DNA from: DASPJL01 sp035628645
GTDB taxonomy: Bacteria; Bacteroidota; Bacteroidia; Cytophagales; Cyclobacteriaceae
Reading direction: 5' to 3'
Assembly (NCBI GenBank): GCA_035628645.1
Contig: DASPJL010000042.1
Coordinates: 1-33,147, forward strand
DNA length: 33,147 bases
In this document: piece by piece, positions 32,245 to 33,147 of the stretch
Layout of the letters: every line of letters begins with the position of its first letter
Numbering within the stretch: the first letter of the stretch is position 1
The notes under the pieces: model-generated
Database searches by the model: none
What the model was told of the DNA's origin: nothing
Seen by the model: only the letters and a program-made list of their open reading frames with translations
Program-made: the position numbers and the translations under genes

Positions 32245-32256
32245 AGATAATTTATC

Positions 32257-33147
32257 ATGAAGAAGTTTTTCTTTATATGCTCATTTTTTTTTATCGCTGC
32301 TTCCGGATGGGCACAGGACATGGAAAGAGTCTATAGTGTGCTGGATACTTTGACATCCCCGTCTTTTAATGGAAGAGGTTATGTAGGAGAGGGCGACAAG
32401 AAAGCTGCACAATATATCGCAAAAGAATTTTCAACAATTGGTCTTCAGTCATTCGAAAGTGGGTCCTATTTTCAGCCTTTTACCTTTCCAATAAACACCT
32501 TTCCGGGTAAATTAAGCCTGAAAGTAGACGGTAAGTATTTGACTGCAGGAGAAGACTTTATTGTGGAGGCCAGCAGTTCTGGCTTAAAGTTTAAAGGCAA
32601 AGCTTGTTTCCTGGATACTTTAATATTTCATGATTTGGCGGCAAAAGACAGATTCTTGAAAGAAAAGTGCGATAAAAATGTACTGGTTTATCGGGCGGAG
32701 GATCTTCCTAAAATTATTAAACTTGAAGACAAATATTTGCAGAAATTTCACTGTTTCAAAGCATATATTGAACTTCATAAAGGTAAATTAACAGCCTCTG
32801 TTTCTACAAAACAATATCCCAGGGTTACATTTCAGGTTTTGGAGAAAAGCTTTCCTAAAGAAGCATCAAAAGTGGAGATGGAGGTTGAGGCAAAACTCAT
32901 CGACCGGTACAATACTCAAAATGTGATTGGCTTTATTCCGGGCAAGGAAAAGCCGGATTCCCTGATTGTTTTTACTGCCCATTACGATCATTTAGGAAGA
33001 ATGGGAAAAGATGTTTATTTCCCCGGGGCAAATGACAATGCCAGTGGAATTTCGATGTTGCTTGAGCTGGCTTATTATTATAAGAATAAGCCTGATGCCC
33101 AAAAATATTCTATGGTTTTTATTGCTTTTGCTGCAGAAGAGGCAGGA
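32257..33147 (+). CDS. M28 family aminopeptidase (partial, C-terminus outside window)
   Basis: The ATG at 32257 opens a frame that runs without stop to the right edge, 297 residues. A signal peptide (MKKFFFICSFFFIAASGWAQ) exports it. The zinc-aminopeptidase core begins near residue 230 with YNTQNVIGFIPGKEKPDS, IVFTAHYDHLG with metal ligand His242 and Asp244, the bridging Asp in GANDNASGISM and the catalytic Glu pair in AAEEAG at the very edge. The region between 60 and 225 resembles the protease-associated insert of this group. The gene is only 12 bases from the VanZ-like gene and should be in the gcvH transcript. Its truncation is by the window and the visible part is intact. Confidence 0.93.
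   Translation, partial: MKKFFFICSFFFIAASGWAQDMERVYSVLDTLTSPSFNGRGYVGEGDKKAAQYIAKEFSTIGLQSFESGSYFQPFTFPINTFPGKLSLKVDGKYLTAGEDFIVEASSSGLKFKGKACFLDTLIFHDLAAKDRFLKEKCDKNVLVYRAEDLPKIIKLEDKYLQKFHCFKAYIELHKGKLTASVSTKQYPRVTFQVLEKSFPKEASKVEMEVEAKLIDRYNTQNVIGFIPGKEKPDSLIVFTAHYDHLGRMGKDVYFPGANDNASGISMLLELAYYYKNKPDAQKYSMVFIAFAAEEAG

Overview
This window looks like an AT-rich chromosomal segment of a Bacteroidota bacterium, most likely of the Cytophagales or a neighbouring order. Four things support this. Start codons lack Shine-Dalgarno sequences, and several genes are preceded by the Bacteroidota -7 element TAnnTTTG, once with an upstream TTTG at the expected distance. SecA is long (1117 residues) and ends without the C-terminal zinc motif. 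RecQ carries a C-terminal helix-turn-helix tail. A bacterial geranylgeranylglyceryl-phosphate synthase homologue and SPOR-domain proteins are also typical of the group. Most of the window is core metabolism and housekeeping, and I see no phage, IS element, CRISPR array or recognisable defence island.

Left part (1-5.1 kb): a truncated 6-phosphogluconate dehydrogenase gene (minus strand) is followed by a loose accessory block. This block holds a carbohydrate esterase reduced to its two ends by an in-frame deletion, a DUF2625 protein with a signal peptide between two copies of a short intergenic repeat, a small four-helix membrane protein, an alpha/beta hydrolase of the BAAT type that seems to lack a short core segment, and a YcxB-like membrane protein gene broken by a frameshift. 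The block ends at an initiator tRNA gene with its own terminator.

Middle (5.3-17.8 kb): mazG, a lipoprotein, pdxJ and dusB (minus strand), a CPBP intramembrane protease, cdsA, a glutamate dehydrogenase, a phosphatidylserine decarboxylase-family gene, recQ, an acyl-CoA dehydrogenase and an AraC-type regulator with a near-perfect Bacteroidota promoter. cdsA and psd are enzymes of phospholipid synthesis. A 15-bp bidirectional terminator separates this plus-strand group from the minus-strand group that follows.

Right part (17.9-28.4 kb, all minus strand): a GGGPS-family gene overlaps a small membrane-protein gene, which itself overlaps a holin-superfamily-III-like gene. Upstream lie a nucleoid-associated protein, an M20 amidohydrolase and a SPOR lipoprotein (tightly spaced, probably one operon), then deoC, secA, dapF and a coiled-coil SPOR protein with a strong terminator.

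End (28.4-33.1 kb): a gene-free kilobase holds a terminator with no obvious gene in front of it and several short tandem repeats (11 and 21 bp periods). Then come an M61 peptidase, gcvH (with an inverted repeat beside its promoter element), a VanZ-like gene starting at TTG inside the end of gcvH, and a truncated M28 peptidase.

The most useful observations are the cluster of decayed genes between 1.5 and 5 kb, the translationally overlapping GGGPS/membrane/holin-like trio, and the structured non-coding segments at 1.1 kb and 28.7-29.2 kb. I found no convincing complete new system.
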